Counted from the first letter of the stretch, positions 42,498 through 53,442 are shown. The stretch: 64,000 nucleotides of DNA from Turicibacter faecis (GCF_037076425.1 NZ_AP028127.1:650001-714000), one strand, 5' to 3'. Notes: generated by a model from the letters alone, not told the origin. A program made the numbers and translations.

Positions 42498-45230
42498 ATG
42501 CGCAATAAGAATGAATATACACCGATGATGCAACAATATTTAACGATAAAGGAAAACTATCAAGACGCCTTTGTTTTTTTTAGATTAGGAGATTTTTATG
42601 AATTATTTTTTGAGGATGCCCAACTTGCTTCTAAAGAACTAGAAATTGCGTTAACTGGGCGAGAAGCGGGAACGGCGGAGCGCGTCCCTATGTGTGGAGT
42701 ACCTCATCATTCCGCCGATACTTATATGAACCGCCTCATTGAACGAGGGTATAAGGTTGCCGTTTGTGAACAGGTGGAGGATCCTACGAGTGCGAAGGGT
42801 GTTGTTCGTCGAGAGGTCGTTCGATTATTAACCCCTGGAACGGTGATGAATCAAACAGCTTTAAATGAGAAAGAGAATAACTTTATCCTCTCAGTTTTTT
42901 CATGTCCAGATGCCTATACGGTGGCATATTGTGATTTATCAACGGGAGAAAATTATGCCATGCGTCTGCCAAAGGAAGACCAGTTATTAGTAGGAGAATT
43001 GATTAGTTTAGGGTGTAAAGAAATTGTTGTAGGAGCCGATGTTAATATTCAAATGTTTGATAATTTAAGGGCCCTTAAACACCTTGTTCTATCTATGGAA
43101 GAATCGTGTGAAATTCCTATTGAATATCAACTTTTGGCACAGGAAATTAAAGACGAAGGATTAAGAAATGCCTTTGGGCGTTTAATTAATTATTTAACAC
43201 GGACGCAAAAAGGCGCACTTGGACACTTGCAGCCGATTAGTTTAACAAAAAATGATAGCTATTTAAGCATTGATTATAATTCGCGACGAAATTTAGAGTT
43301 GACTGAAACGATTCGTTCGAAAGCACGACAAGGTTCATTACTTTGGTTATTGGATAAAACGAAAACGGCAATGGGGAGCCGACTATTGAAACAATGGATT
43401 GAACGTCCGTCTATCGATAAGGGCGTGATCGAAGAACGACTCGATGTGGTTGAAGCTTTTATGAATGATTTTATGTTAAAGGAGGAGCTAAAACAACACC
43501 TGGATGAAGTCTACGATTTAGAGCGTGTGTCAGGACGTATTGGTTTTGGAAATGCGAATGCACGAGACCTACTTCAGTTAAATTCATCGCTTTTACAAAT
43601 TCCAATGATTAAAACGTTATTATCCACATTGCCGATGCCAACGATTCAACAACAATTGGATAAGCTAGAAGATTGTACAGATATAACGTCTGTACTATCG
43701 AAGGCGTTGGTCGATAATCCGCCGCTTAGTATTAAAGAAGGTGGGATTATTAAGGAAGGTTATAATGAAACGTTGGATGAATATCGATATATCGTCTCTC
43801 ACGGAAAAGAATGGATCTTAGCGTTAGAGGCAGCTGAACGTGAGAAAACCGGAATTCGTTCGTTAAAAATCAAGTATAATAAAGTATTTGGTTATTATAT
43901 TGAAATTAGCAAAGCCAATCTTCATTTAATTCCAGACGATGCTGGATATGAGCGTAAGCAGACGCTTGTGAATGCTGAACGTTTTATTACAAAGGAGTTA
44001 AAAGAAAAAGAAAATTTAATTTTAAATGCCGAAGAAAAATCAATCCAGTTAGAATATGAACTGTTTTTAGAATTACGTCAACTCATTAAAAATGATATTC
44101 CTAAGATTCAACAGATTGCAAAAATCATGGCATATTTTGATGTTTTACAAGCTTTTGCAACGATTAGTGAAGAAAGTCGATATGTTCGCCCTCAGTTGAA
44201 TGAAAACCATACTATTGAGGTTAGAGACGGGCGCCATCCTGTGGTTGAACGTGTACTAAAGGATGCGCAATACGTTGAAAATGATTGCATCATGCCCGAT
44301 GATTTATCTGTGTTATTAATCACGGGACCGAATATGTCGGGGAAATCGACGTATATGCGTCAGATGGCTTTGATTTCTGTTATGGCACAAATGGGGTGCT
44401 TTGTTCCGGCCAGCTATGCGAACCTTCCTATTTTTGATCAGATTTTCACTCGCATTGGGGCAGCCGATGACCTAGTTTCGGGACATAGTACGTTTATGGT
44501 AGAGATGATGGAAACGAATTATGCGATTGAACACGCGACAAAGAATAGTTTGATTTTATTAGATGAAATTGGACGTGGGACGGCAACCTTTGATGGGATG
44601 GCGTTAGCACAGTCAATTATTGAATATGTCCACGATGAAATTGGTGCGAAGACATTATTTTCGACGCATTATCATGAATTAACACAGCTTGAAAAGAAGT
44701 GTGCGCATCTAGAAAATCGTCATGTACGTGCTAAGGAGCATGAGGGACAATTAATTTTTATGCATAAGGTGATGGAAGGACCTTCAGATAAAAGTTACGG
44801 GATTCATGTGGCGGAAATCGCGAAGTTACCTAAACCACTCATTACGAGAGCGAAAGAGTTATTACACGCCTTAGAACAAGATAAACTATCGATTCATTCT
44901 TCGTCTAACATGCAAGATGTTGAGGAAGAAAAATGGAAGATTCAGGATCAAACTGTCAATGGAGATGACGAGGTGAAAGAAGAAGAGTCCGTCGTGAATG
45001 ACGTGATGCCGAAGGTTGTGGTCCCAAATATTGAACCGGGACAACTTTCTTTATTTGAAAAGGTACAGAGACCGAAAAAAGAGGTTCCTCAAGAAATTTC
45101 AATCCCACAACCGCATCCTTATGAAGAGATTATTAAGGAGTTAGAGGCCATCGATTTATATCAATTAACACCGATGCAGGCAATGAATGTCATGTATGAA
45201 TTAAAAGTGAAAATGAATCAACGAAAGTAG
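42498..45230 (+). CDS. mutS: DNA mismatch repair protein MutS
   Basis: 910 residues. Mismatch-wedge Phe-x-Glu motif in FFRLGDFYELFFED (near 29-42), core and clamp domains, P-loop TGPNMSGKSTYMRQM (about 610-625), LLDEIGRGTATFDG (Walker B) and STHYHELTQLE. A Pro/acidic tail precedes the C-terminal helix. First gene of the mutS-mutL-miaA operon (7- and 8-nt gaps). Confidence 0.97.
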   Translation: MRNKNEYTPMMQQYLTIKENYQDAFVFFRLGDFYELFFEDAQLASKELEIALTGREAGTAERVPMCGVPHHSADTYMNRLIERGYKVAVCEQVEDPTSAKGVVRREVVRLLTPGTVMNQTALNEKENNFILSVFSCPDAYTVAYCDLSTGENYAMRLPKEDQLLVGELISLGCKEIVVGADVNIQMFDNLRALKHLVLSMEESCEIPIEYQLLAQEIKDEGLRNAFGRLINYLTRTQKGALGHLQPISLTKNDSYLSIDYNSRRNLELTETIRSKARQGSLLWLLDKTKTAMGSRLLKQWIERPSIDKGVIEERLDVVEAFMNDFMLKEELKQHLDEVYDLERVSGRIGFGNANARDLLQLNSSLLQIPMIKTLLSTLPMPTIQQQLDKLEDCTDITSVLSKALVDNPPLSIKEGGIIKEGYNETLDEYRYIVSHGKEWILALEAAEREKTGIRSLKIKYNKVFGYYIEISKANLHLIPDDAGYERKQTLVNAERFITKELKEKENLILNAEEKSIQLEYELFLELRQLIKNDIPKIQQIAKIMAYFDVLQAFATISEESRYVRPQLNENHTIEVRDGRHPVVERVLKDAQYVENDCIMPDDLSVLLITGPNMSGKSTYMRQMALISVMAQMGCFVPASYANLPIFDQIFTRIGAADDLVSGHSTFMVEMMETNYAIEHATKNSLILLDEIGRGTATFDGMALAQSIIEYVHDEIGAKTLFSTHYHELTQLEKKCAHLENRHVRAKEHEGQLIFMHKVMEGPSDKSYGIHVAEIAKLPKPLITRAKELLHALEQDKLSIHSSSNMQDVEEEKWKIQDQTVNGDDEVKEEESVVNDVMPKVVVPNIEPGQLSLFEKVQRPKKEVPQEISIPQPHPYEEIIKELEAIDLYQLTPMQAMNVMYELKVKMNQRK

Positions 45231-45237
45231 GTAGGTT

Positions 45238-47160
45238 ATGGGGAAAATACAACGAATGAGCGATCAATTAGCTAATATGATTGCAGCGGGAGAAGTTATT
45301 GAACGTCCCGCTTCAGTTGTTAAAGAGTTACTCGAAAATGCGATTGATGCTCAGAGTACAAGTATTGAGGTTCATTTACAAGATTCAGGAATACGACAAA
45401 TTAAGGTTATTGATAATGGTGAGGGAATGAATGAGGAAGATGCCCACCTTGCGTTTGAACGCCATGCGACAAGTAAAATTAAAACGCAATATGATATTTT
45501 TAGGATTCAAACTCTCGGCTTTCGAGGGGAAGCCTTACCGTCGATTGCCTCAGTTTCCGATGTTCATGTCAAGACGTCCGATGGGGTGCAAAGTGGCTTA
45601 CATTTAAATATTAAAGGCGGGAACGTGATCACCTCTAAACCGGGGGTGATGCGTAAGGGAACAGAGATGGAGGTTAACCATTTATTTTTTAATACGCCAG
45701 CCCGGCTGAAGCATATTAAATCTTTAAATACGGAGCTGAGCCATATCACCGATTATATGAATAAAATTGCGTTATCTCATCCGAATATTGCATTTAAGTT
45801 ATTTAATAATCAACGATTGTTATTTCAAACAAATGGACAAAACAATCTGCAAAGCGTGATTGCTAGTGTTTATGGATTTGATATTGCAAAGAAAATGATA
45901 CCGATTAAAGCTAAAAATGATACGTATGAGATTGAAGGCTTTATTAGTGACCCTATTATTAATCGGGCCTCAAGAAATTACATCACGCTTATTGTGAATG
46001 GGCGTGCCATCCGTCATTATCCTATCACGCGTTCCATTTTGGAGGCGTACCATACGTTATTACCTAAAGATAAGTATCCGATTGTTGTCCTCCATTTAAC
46101 TTTTGATCCAATGCTCGTGGATGTGAATGTCCATCCAGCAAAACTAGAGGTGCGATTTTCACAGGAGGAGTCGTTAAAGTCATTTATTTATACAGAGATT
46201 AAAAATGTGTTGCAACAAGTAGAATACATTCCGAATCCATTTGTTAAAGCGATGACAGTTGAACCAGAACCACGATTGATTCAACCGAAACTAGAGGAGT
46301 CTGTTCGAGAAGGAGAGCCTTCTTCGCCTATCACCGTCCCAAAATCAAAGACGTCTTCTTATCAAACATCGACGCCATCTGTATCGTATGTTAATAAGAG
46401 TGTGATTCGGGATGAGGAGAATGAAAGCAGTGGAGAACCCTTACCAAAATCCGGACACTCATATACTCCGAAGATGGTTGAGGCCAAAGGCGCGCTACCT
46501 TCACATCAGGGAAGGATAGAGGAAGAATCAAGGTCGAAGGAGGCGCTTCAAGTTTCTGTTCCAACGAAAACACGTGACCGAAAACTTGAGCTTTATTATA
46601 TTGGGCAATTGCATGGAACCTATTTATTAGCTCAAAATGAAGAGGGATTGTTTATTGTGGACCAACATGCCGCAATGGAGCGTGTTCAGTATGAAAAAAA
46701 CTATCAACTTCTCCAAGATGTTAATGGGGATTGTATAGAACTTCTTATTCCAATCGTTTTAAAATATTCATCAGATGAGTTACTGTTGCTAAAGGATCAT
46801 CTATCTTCTCTTTTAAAGTTTGGATTTGAAATTGAAGAGTTTGGCGGCCAATCGTTAGTTGTCCGGACGGTTCCAGTTTGGGCACAACAACTAGATGTTA
46901 AATTAATTGCTGAAACGATTCTTCATCAGGTGATGTTAGATCGTCGAGTTGATATTGGAAAATTACGCGAATCGGTGGCGGTGATGATGAGTTGTAAGGG
47001 ATCGATTAAAGCCAATCAATATATTAATGAGCATGAGATTAAGGAGCTGCTTCAAAGTCTTTGTTACTGCGAACAGCCTTATACGTGTCCGCATGGTCGT
47101 CCGATTATAGTAAAAATGACAAAATATGAAATTGAAAAAATGTTTAAACGGGTAATGTAG
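45238..47160 (+). CDS. mutL: DNA mismatch repair protein MutL (endonuclease type)
   Basis: 640 residues. GHKL ATPase: ELLENAIDAQST, DNGEGMNEED, TLGFRGEALPSIASVS. A variable linker (about 335-455) leads to the C-terminal dimer domain with the latent nuclease motif DQHAAMERVQYE (DQHAx2Ex4E, about 478-489), and ending motif CPHGRPI. So this host uses MutL nicking, not MutH. Confidence 0.97.
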   Translation: MGKIQRMSDQLANMIAAGEVIERPASVVKELLENAIDAQSTSIEVHLQDSGIRQIKVIDNGEGMNEEDAHLAFERHATSKIKTQYDIFRIQTLGFRGEALPSIASVSDVHVKTSDGVQSGLHLNIKGGNVITSKPGVMRKGTEMEVNHLFFNTPARLKHIKSLNTELSHITDYMNKIALSHPNIAFKLFNNQRLLFQTNGQNNLQSVIASVYGFDIAKKMIPIKAKNDTYEIEGFISDPIINRASRNYITLIVNGRAIRHYPITRSILEAYHTLLPKDKYPIVVLHLTFDPMLVDVNVHPAKLEVRFSQEESLKSFIYTEIKNVLQQVEYIPNPFVKAMTVEPEPRLIQPKLEESVREGEPSSPITVPKSKTSSYQTSTPSVSYVNKSVIRDEENESSGEPLPKSGHSYTPKMVEAKGALPSHQGRIEEESRSKEALQVSVPTKTRDRKLELYYIGQLHGTYLLAQNEEGLFIVDQHAAMERVQYEKNYQLLQDVNGDCIELLIPIVLKYSSDELLLLKDHLSSLLKFGFEIEEFGGQSLVVRTVPVWAQQLDVKLIAETILHQVMLDRRVDIGKLRESVAVMMSCKGSIKANQYINEHEIKELLQSLCYCEQPYTCPHGRPIIVKMTKYEIEKMFKRVM

Positions 47161-47168
47161 GTGAAAAA

Positions 47169-48080
47169 ATGGATGTATTATGTATTGTAGGTCCAACGGC
47201 GGTTGGTAAAACGAAGATGAGTATTGAGCTTGCTAAACGCCTAAATGGTGAAATAATTAGTGGCGATTCGATGCAAATTTATCGAACAATGGACATTGGA
47301 ACGGCAAAGATTTCAGTAAAAGAACGAGAAGGAATCGTTCATCATTTGATTGATGAAAAGGAACCGGAGGAGTCTTATTCAGTCGCTGATTTTCAACGGA
47401 CGGTTCGGGCTAAAATTGCAGAGATTAAATCACGAGGAAAGTTACCTATTATTGTAGGTGGTACGGGACTTTATATAAAAAGTGTATTGTACGATTATGA
47501 ATTTGTGCAGGATGCTGATTCTAAGGATTCAGACCCGTCAAAATATGCGCACTTAACGAATGATGAGTTACATGCGATGTTAAAAAAGGTAGATGAAGAA
47601 GGGGCCAAGGCCATTCATCCGAATAATCGTAAGCGAGTGATTCGAGCGCTTGAAATTTATACGACATCAGGAATGAAAAAGTCAGAAATGATTGAACAAC
47701 AAGAACACCGACTCATTTATGATGCTTGTGTGATTGGATTAACGGATGATCGGCAAGTTTTATATGAGAGAATTAATAAACGGGTGGATCAGATGTATGA
47801 AGAAGGATTAGTTGAAGAAGTGCGTTCGCTCTTTGATCGAGGAATTCCTGAAACCACTCAATCGATTCGAGCGATTGGTTACAAGGAGCTATATGACTAT
47901 TTTAAAGGGAACCTGTCCCTTGATGAGAGCAAGGAACTAATTAAAAGGAATTCTCGTCGCTATGCGAAACGTCAATATACATGGTTTAATAATCAAATGG
48001 AAGTTGTTTGGTTTCAAGTTAATGTAGCAGCATTCGAAAAAACGGTCGATGAGGTTTTAGATTATTTGAAAACGAGATAA
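47169..48080 (+). CDS. miaA: tRNA dimethylallyltransferase
   Basis: 303 residues. P-loop VGPTAVGKTKMSIELA (6-21), SGDSMQIYRTMDIGTAK, GGTGLYIKSVLYDYEF, and RRYAKRQYTWFNNQ near the C-terminus. It isopentenylates A37 of tRNAs, the substrate of MiaB. Confidence 0.96.
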   Translation: MDVLCIVGPTAVGKTKMSIELAKRLNGEIISGDSMQIYRTMDIGTAKISVKEREGIVHHLIDEKEPEESYSVADFQRTVRAKIAEIKSRGKLPIIVGGTGLYIKSVLYDYEFVQDADSKDSDPSKYAHLTNDELHAMLKKVDEEGAKAIHPNNRKRVIRALEIYTTSGMKKSEMIEQQEHRLIYDACVIGLTDDRQVLYERINKRVDQMYEEGLVEEVRSLFDRGIPETTQSIRAIGYKELYDYFKGNLSLDESKELIKRNSRRYAKRQYTWFNNQMEVVWFQVNVAAFEKTVDEVLDYLKTR

Positions 48081-48116
48081 AAAAAACTGTTCACGTCGTG
48101 TGAACAGTTTTTTTTA
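48081..48116 (+). terminator. miaA terminator
   Basis: AAAAAACTGTTCAC-gtc-GTGTGAACAGTTTTTTTT. Confidence 0.85.
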
Positions 48117-48128
48117 CATTGTTCTAAA

Positions 48129-49623
48129 GGCTCTTTGTCAAATCGTGTGGGTGAATAAAATCTATACATGTAATCAAGAGGAATTAGGCCATTCTTTAGA
48201 CGGCTTGGTTCCTCTTCTTTTTTTGTTCAAAAGTGTATTTATGAATAATCAAAATTCTTGCTTTGAAATGGTAGAAACTACGGTATCCGAAGGCAATACG
48301 TTTAATGACTTTAATGTTATTGTTAATTCCTTCGAGTACTCCATTTGTATAAGGAGTTTCGATAGTATTTTTGACATAATCTTGATAATGAGTGAGTGTT
48401 TTTAAGGCTGTTTTCATTTCGTGTGAAAGCAGGTCAGAGGGGTGTTGAATGGCATGATGAAATATTTCAAGGTTACGAAGTTTAATAGCCTGTTGGACAG
48501 TTTGGTAGAAATCATAAGTCTCCTTTAGTTCAGGGTCTAGGGCTAATAAAAAGTCAATAATTTCTTGTTGAGAGATCATCTTTTTGAAGCAGTTGGAATA
48601 GAAGTAATGAGTGGCATTAAGATCTTCTTGGGCTTTTAAGAGAAGTCGCCAATAATATTTGAATTTATTATAAAACTCTTTATTTTGATTCATGAAACGA
48701 ATGCGTGTTTTATTAAGAGCACGAGAGACTAGTTGAACGATATGAAATTTATCTAAAACAATCTTAGCCTTAGGGAATACCTCTTTAATGAGTGTCATAT
48801 AAGGGGCGTACATGTCAATGACGACGTGGGTTACACCTTCACGAGCTGCTTTAGAAAATCGCATAAAATAAGTCCTTAGTGTACTTAAGCGACGGTCTTC
48901 AACGATATCAATTAGCTTTCCATTGGACGCATCACAAAAAATGAAGGACATTGCTCCCTCGGCCGATTTAACCGACTTAAACTCGTCAAAACAAAGAACT
49001 TTTGGGAGAGAATTAAAGGGAAGCGGCTGTTCTTCATAGGAAGAATGAATGACGCGGTTAACGGTTGAATGAGAAACGTTAAGCTCACGTGCAATATCTG
49101 TTTCGGATTTCTTATGACTAGCTTCTAAAAAGATGGCTTGTTTTACGGGAGTGGAAATAAAACAATTAGGGTTAACAAGAGATGTTTCTAGGGTAAATGT
49201 TCGGTCGCAATGACGGCATTTATAACGTTGTTTTTTTAAGTCTAGATAAGCATCAAATCCGGAAATTTTGACTAGCTTAATACGTGAAGTTTTGAAGCCG
49301 TGTTTAATGATATTTGAGTCAAAAGAATGACCACAGTGGTAGCAACGAGTCGGTTGAAAAGAAAGAGTTCCCAAAATAAGTTTAGAACGAACATTCTTAA
49401 TCTGAGTTTCTTGGATACAATTTTTTGAAAAAGTAATATTTTTATCTTTTAAATCAAGTAAAGTTGAGATACAATTAGTGTGAGACATAAACCCAATCCT
49501 TTCGTGTTTTTTTGGTCGATTACATTGTATAGAATTTGGGACGTTATGTCTCTTTTTTTGTACTTATTTTTTAATTCCAATAAAAGAGGTGTGGGCATCA
49601 CCCACACCAAATATTATAGAACC
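48129..49623 (-). mobile_element. ISL3-family insertion sequence, copy 2 (intact)
   Basis: 1495 bp with 26-bp imperfect terminal repeats (GGCTCTTTGTC... left; reversed GGTTCTATAAT... right, sharing GTGTGGGTGA inside). An exact 8-bp target duplication GTTCTAAA lies at 48121-48128 and 49624-49631, the size expected for ISL3. The element landed in the last codons of lexA. Confidence 0.95.
48196..49488 (-). CDS. ISL3-family transposase (intact)
   Basis: 430 residues. N-terminal zinc-finger pairs CYHCGHSF and CRHCDRTF, HTH with SETDIARELNVSHSTVNRVI, and a DDE core (DEFKSVK, VIDMYAPYMTLIKEVFPKA, TNGVLEGINNNIKVIKRIA). Full length and without frameshift, so this copy can probably move and could mobilise copy 1 in trans. 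Confidence 0.95.
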   Translation of the reverse strand: MSHTNCISTLLDLKDKNITFSKNCIQETQIKNVRSKLILGTLSFQPTRCYHCGHSFDSNIIKHGFKTSRIKLVKISGFDAYLDLKKQRYKCRHCDRTFTLETSLVNPNCFISTPVKQAIFLEASHKKSETDIARELNVSHSTVNRVIHSSYEEQPLPFNSLPKVLCFDEFKSVKSAEGAMSFIFCDASNGKLIDIVEDRRLSTLRTYFMRFSKAAREGVTHVVIDMYAPYMTLIKEVFPKAKIVLDKFHIVQLVSRALNKTRIRFMNQNKEFYNKFKYYWRLLLKAQEDLNATHYFYSNCFKKMISQQEIIDFLLALDPELKETYDFYQTVQQAIKLRNLEIFHHAIQHPSDLLSHEMKTALKTLTHYQDYVKNTIETPYTNGVLEGINNNIKVIKRIAFGYRSFYHFKARILIIHKYTFEQKKKRNQAV

Positions 49624-50264
49624 GTTCTAAATAGGCCAATGACTTTACCGAGAATCGTAACATGGGTTGAAAAAATAGGTTCTAGTAAGTCATTTTCAGG
49701 TTGGAGTCGTACATATTCAGCTTCTCTAAAGAAACGTTTAACAGTGACTTCATGCCCCTCATCTAGCATCGCCACAATAATGTCACCATTATGAGCATCG
49801 CTTTGTTGTTTAACGATAATTTGGTCACCATCATAAATTCCCGCGTTAATCATGGAATCCCCGGATACGTTTAACATAAACACTTTTTGATGGGGGGGGA
49901 CTAAATGGGTGGGAAGGGGAAAGAAATCATCTGGATTTTCGATGGCTTCAATCGGAGAGCCTGCCGTCACTTTTCCAATCAGCGGAATATTGATGACCGA
50001 TTTTAGTTCCTGTTGAGGAGGGGAAACCTTAGATGATTCGTTTGTTGTTTCAGGCGATAAAATCATAATTCCACGTGTGGTAGATTTATCTTTCCGTATG
50101 AACCCCTTCTTTTCTAACTGATTAAGTTGATTGTGAACCGATGCTGTTGAAGATAGGCCAACGGCTAAACCAATTTCACGGACACTAGGCGGATATCCCC
50201 GTTTATCGACCTCTTGTTTGATAAAGTCTAAAATGGCTTGTTGCCTTTTCGTAATAGGTTTCAT
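49614..50264 (-). CDS. lexA: LexA repressor, C-terminus rewritten by an IS
   Basis: 216 residues. Winged HTH ([34 protein letters not shown]), Ala-Gly cleavage site in [11 protein letters not shown], and Ser-Lys dyad (SGDSM and TVKRF). The final codons run into the ISL3 end: reconstruction of the empty site gives ...GLFRTM-stop, while now the frame ends ...GLFRTVL-stop, with VL and the stop coming from the IS terminal repeat. Catalytic and binding parts are untouched, so it is probably functional. The native 3' terminator is displaced. Confidence 0.95.
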   Translation of the reverse strand: MKPITKRQQAILDFIKQEVDKRGYPPSVREIGLAVGLSSTASVHNQLNQLEKKGFIRKDKSTTRGIMILSPETTNESSKVSPPQQELKSVINIPLIGKVTAGSPIEAIENPDDFFPLPTHLVPPHQKVFMLNVSGDSMINAGIYDGDQIIVKQQSDAHNGDIIVAMLDEGHEVTVKRFFREAEYVRLQPENDLLEPIFSTHVTILGKVIGLFRTVL

Positions 50265-50295
50265 AATAGCTCTCCTCCTTCCAAATCATAGCCTT

Positions 50296-50336
50296 ATTAT
50301 ATCAGTATTTTGATAACTTATCAAACGTTCGTTCTT
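50296..50336 (-). promoter_or_regulatory. lexA promoter with overlapping LexA operator
   Basis: On the minus strand: TTGATA (50324-50319), 17-nt spacer, TATAAT (50301-50296). A GAAC-N4-GTTT palindrome (50334-50323), one mismatch from the Gram-positive LexA half-site pair, overlaps the -35, consistent with autorepression. Confidence 0.7.
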
Positions 50337-50494
50337 TTTTTTGCAGTGAATTGTTAGTGTAAAATATGGAAAATGTTCAAAGAGGAAGGAGGAGAGAACC
50401 TAAAAGATTAATGAGGTTTTTAGACATTATGAGTTATCAATTGATAATAAATTTGGTATATTAATGATGGGAAGACTAATCGAGGTGATATATT

Positions 50495-50737
50495 ATGTTA
50501 ACAACAGAAAAAATGAACCGTTTAAACGAGTTAGCTAAAAAGAAAAAGGCTGGAGCACTTACTGAAGAAGAGGTGAAGGAGCAACAGGCTCTTCGTGAAG
50601 AATATTTAACAACCTTTAGAGAAAGTATGAAAAATACGATTGAAAATGTACGCGTCATTGATCCAAATGGTGAGGATGTCACCCCAGAGAAGTTAAAACA
50701 AATTCAGGCAAAACGTCAGAATGAGGAGATCCATTAA
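50495..50737 (+). CDS. ynzC: DUF896 protein YnzC
   Basis: 80 residues, two-helix DUF896 protein (MNRLNELAKKKKAGALTEEE, LREEYLTTFRESMK, IDPNGEDVTPEKL). In Bacillus it follows lexA-yneA-yneB in the SOS locus; yneA and yneB are absent here. Function unknown. Confidence 0.9.
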   Translation: MLTTEKMNRLNELAKKKKAGALTEEEVKEQQALREEYLTTFRESMKNTIENVRVIDPNGEDVTPEKLKQIQAKRQNEEIH

Positions 50738-50780
50738 ACGAGAAAGACCCTTTAATAGAAGAGGGTCTTTTTTCTTTTAA
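50738..50780 (+). terminator. ynzC terminator
   Basis: AGAAAGACCCT pairs with AGGGTCTTTTTTCT. Confidence 0.85.
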
Positions 50781-50991
50781 TAATGAGTCAGATTAACCTA
50801 ATATTTCATTTTTTTTCTTTCCTTGGAATAAAATAACGGAAATGAAGCAAGATATTAAAAATGAGAGTAGTATCGTTTTTGAGTTTGTTCTTTTTTGTAG
50901 GATGTAAGGAAAAAATATCTTTTTTTCTAATATATTGTAAAATATTTGACAATAGGGTAAGATATAGATGGTATAAAAGGAGGTCACTGAT

Positions 50992-52971
50992 ATGGAAAAT
51001 AACATCTCATTACAATCAATTAATGCGATTCGTACGTTAGGAATCGACGCTATTAATAAGGCAAAATCGGGTCACCCGGGTGTTGTGTTAGGGGCAGCAC
51101 CAATGGCTTATACTCTATTTACAAAGCATATGAATATTAACCCAACGAATAGTCATTGGTTTAATCGTGACCGCTTCGTCTTAGCAGCGGGACACGGGTC
51201 TATGTTACTTTACTCGCTTTTACATTTATCAGGTTATCAAGTAAGCATGGAGGATATTAAACAATTTCGTCAGTGGGACTCTAAAACACCGGGTCATCCA
51301 GAGTTTGGACATACGGATGGAGTCGATGCAACAAGCGGACCTTTAGGTCAAGGGATTCCGATGGCAATCGGGATGGCTTTAGCTGAAAAATATTTAGCGG
51401 CGCGCTACAATAAAGAGGGATACCCACTGATTGACCATTATAACTTTGTTATTTGTGGTGATGGTGATTTAATGGAGGGGGTAACAAGTGAGGCCTCTTC
51501 ATTAGCAGGACATTTAGGATTAGGAAAAGTTATTGTTTTATATGATTCAAATGACATTTGTTTAGATGGTGACTTAACACAAAGTTTTACTGAGGACGTT
51601 TTAAAACGTTATGAGTCATATGGATGGCATGTTCAACGCGTGGAAGATGGAACGGATATTCAGGCGATTGATCAAGCCATCGAATGTGCAAAAAAAGAAG
51701 TAAATAAACCATCGATTATTGAGATTAAAACAGTGATTGGGTATGGTTCAAAGTTACAAGGAACAAATGCAGTTCACGGGGCTCCACTTGGTGAAGAAGA
51801 TGGAGCGTATGCGAAGGAACAGTACGGTTGGAATCATGAACCTTTCGCCATCCCACAAGAGGTGTACGATCATTTTGAACAGAGCGTAAAAGTACGTGGG
51901 CAAGAATCAAATCAGGCATGGGATAAGTTATTTTCTGATTACTCAAAACAATATCCAGAATTAGCAAAAGAATTGGAAAAAGCAATCAATAATGAATTAG
52001 TTGTTGATTTAGAAACGGTGATGCCAACTTATGAGGTAGGACATTCTCAAGCGACTCGTGATACGAACCATGAGGCAATTAATGCTATTTCAGAAGTGAT
52101 TCCTTATTTCTTAGGTGGGTCAGCTGACCTATCTCATTCAAATAAAACGAATATTAAAAACGGTGGAGATTTCTCAAAAGTTACACCATCTGGTCGAAAT
52201 ATTTATTTTGGTGTTCGTGAATTTGCAATGGCATCTATTTTAAACGGGATGATGTTACACGGTGGTGTTCGTGTATTTGGAGGAACTTTCTTTGTCTTCT
52301 GTGACTATTTAAAACCTGCTATGCGTATGGCAGCCTTAATGGGACTACCTGTCACTTATGTTTTAACGCATGATTCGATTGCTGTAGGGGAAGATGGACC
52401 AACACATGAACCAATTGAACAATTAGCTATGTTACGTACAATTCCTAATTTTTCTGTTATTCGTCCAGCGGACGCAAATGAAACAGCTGCAGCATGGCGC
52501 TTAGCGATGGAGTCTAAATCTACACCGACAGCATTAATTTTAACGCGTCAAAACTTAACAACTATGGCTAATACAACATACGAAGGTGTGAGCAAAGGGG
52601 CATATGTTGTAAGTGAAGCCCAAAAAGAAATGGATGGAATCTTAATTGCTACAGGATCAGAAGTTAACTTAGCTGTTGCCGCACAGACTGCTTTAGCAGC
52701 CGAGGGGATTCATGTTCGTGTCGTAAGTATGCCATCAATGGATTTATTTGAAAAGCAACCAAAAGAATATCGCGAATTAATTCTTCCAAAATCAGTGACT
52801 AAACGTTTAGCGATTGAAATGGGAGCGACATATGGATGGCATAAGTATGTTGGATTTGAAGGTGACGTCCTTGGAATTGATCGATTTGGGGCATCTGCAC
52901 CAGCAAACAAAGTCATCGAGGCTTATGGATTTACTGTTGAGAATGTTGTTTCTTTATATAAAGCACTATAA
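50992..52971 (+). CDS. tkt: Transketolase
   Basis: 659 residues. Thiamine diphosphate motif [20 protein letters not shown] (about 154-173), catalytic region [24 protein letters not shown] (about 464-476) and TRQNL. Transfers two-carbon units in the pentose phosphate pathway. Ribosome site AGGAGG. Confidence 0.97.
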   Translation: MENNISLQSINAIRTLGIDAINKAKSGHPGVVLGAAPMAYTLFTKHMNINPTNSHWFNRDRFVLAAGHGSMLLYSLLHLSGYQVSMEDIKQFRQWDSKTPGHPEFGHTDGVDATSGPLGQGIPMAIGMALAEKYLAARYNKEGYPLIDHYNFVICGDGDLMEGVTSEASSLAGHLGLGKVIVLYDSNDICLDGDLTQSFTEDVLKRYESYGWHVQRVEDGTDIQAIDQAIECAKKEVNKPSIIEIKTVIGYGSKLQGTNAVHGAPLGEEDGAYAKEQYGWNHEPFAIPQEVYDHFEQSVKVRGQESNQAWDKLFSDYSKQYPELAKELEKAINNELVVDLETVMPTYEVGHSQATRDTNHEAINAISEVIPYFLGGSADLSHSNKTNIKNGGDFSKVTPSGRNIYFGVREFAMASILNGMMLHGGVRVFGGTFFVFCDYLKPAMRMAALMGLPVTYVLTHDSIAVGEDGPTHEPIEQLAMLRTIPNFSVIRPADANETAAAWRLAMESKSTPTALILTRQNLTTMANTTYEGVSKGAYVVSEAQKEMDGILIATGSEVNLAVAAQTALAAEGIHVRVVSMPSMDLFEKQPKEYRELILPKSVTKRLAIEMGATYGWHKYVGFEGDVLGIDRFGASAPANKVIEAYGFTVENVVSLYKAL

Positions 52972-52973
52972 GA

Positions 52974-53018
52974 GTTTTTTAAGATTGTTTTCTTTTAAGA
53001 AAACAATCTTTTTTTGTG
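52974..53018 (+). terminator. tkt terminator
   Basis: AAGATTGTTTTCTT pairs with AAGAAAACAATCTT and a T-run. Confidence 0.9.
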
Positions 53019-53176
53019 TCTAGCTAATTGAGAGGTAAATATTTTTGAAAACGCTGTCTAATATTAGCGGTAGATAGTGATTTGGCCGAGATTTACTTGA
53101 CATCTTAGCTATAATTTAGTATAAATTGAATATGATAGTGGTCTATTGAATTGTAAAATGTTTGGAGGAAATAGAT

Positions 53177-53398
53177 ATGTTTACGAGTTGGGTATTCTGG
53201 TTATGGATTGTAATTGCGTTATTAGTAGGAGCCGCTGTTGGTTTTGTTGTTGCACAACGTCAATTAAAAAAATATTTACAAAAAAATCCACCGATTAACG
53301 AAGAAGTTGTTCGTACAATGATGATGCAAATGGGTCGCACGCCTTCTCAAAAGCAAATTAATCAAGTGATGAAACAAATTAATCAAAACATGAAATAA
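53177..53398 (+). CDS. yneF: YneF/UPF0154 small membrane protein
   Basis: 73 residues from ATG 53177 (TGGAGGAA). One N-terminal membrane segment (VFWLWIVIALLVGAAVGFVV) and the conserved tail NPPINEEVVRTMMMQMGRTP, diagnostic of UPF0154. Function unknown; position after tkt as in Bacillus. Confidence 0.93.
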   Translation: MFTSWVFWLWIVIALLVGAAVGFVVAQRQLKKYLQKNPPINEEVVRTMMMQMGRTPSQKQINQVMKQINQNMK

Positions 53399-53399
53399 A

Positions 53400-53442
53400 T
53401 AAAAAGCATTAAATGAATGACTCATTTAATGCTTTTTTTTAT
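53400..53442 (+). terminator. yneF terminator
   Basis: AAAGCATTAAATGA pairs with TCATTTAATGCTTTTTTTT. Confidence 0.85.

Noticed and set aside
49480-49794. 104-codon plus-strand ORF across the ISL3 right end
   Set aside because: Antisense to lexA and the IS end; no ribosome site.
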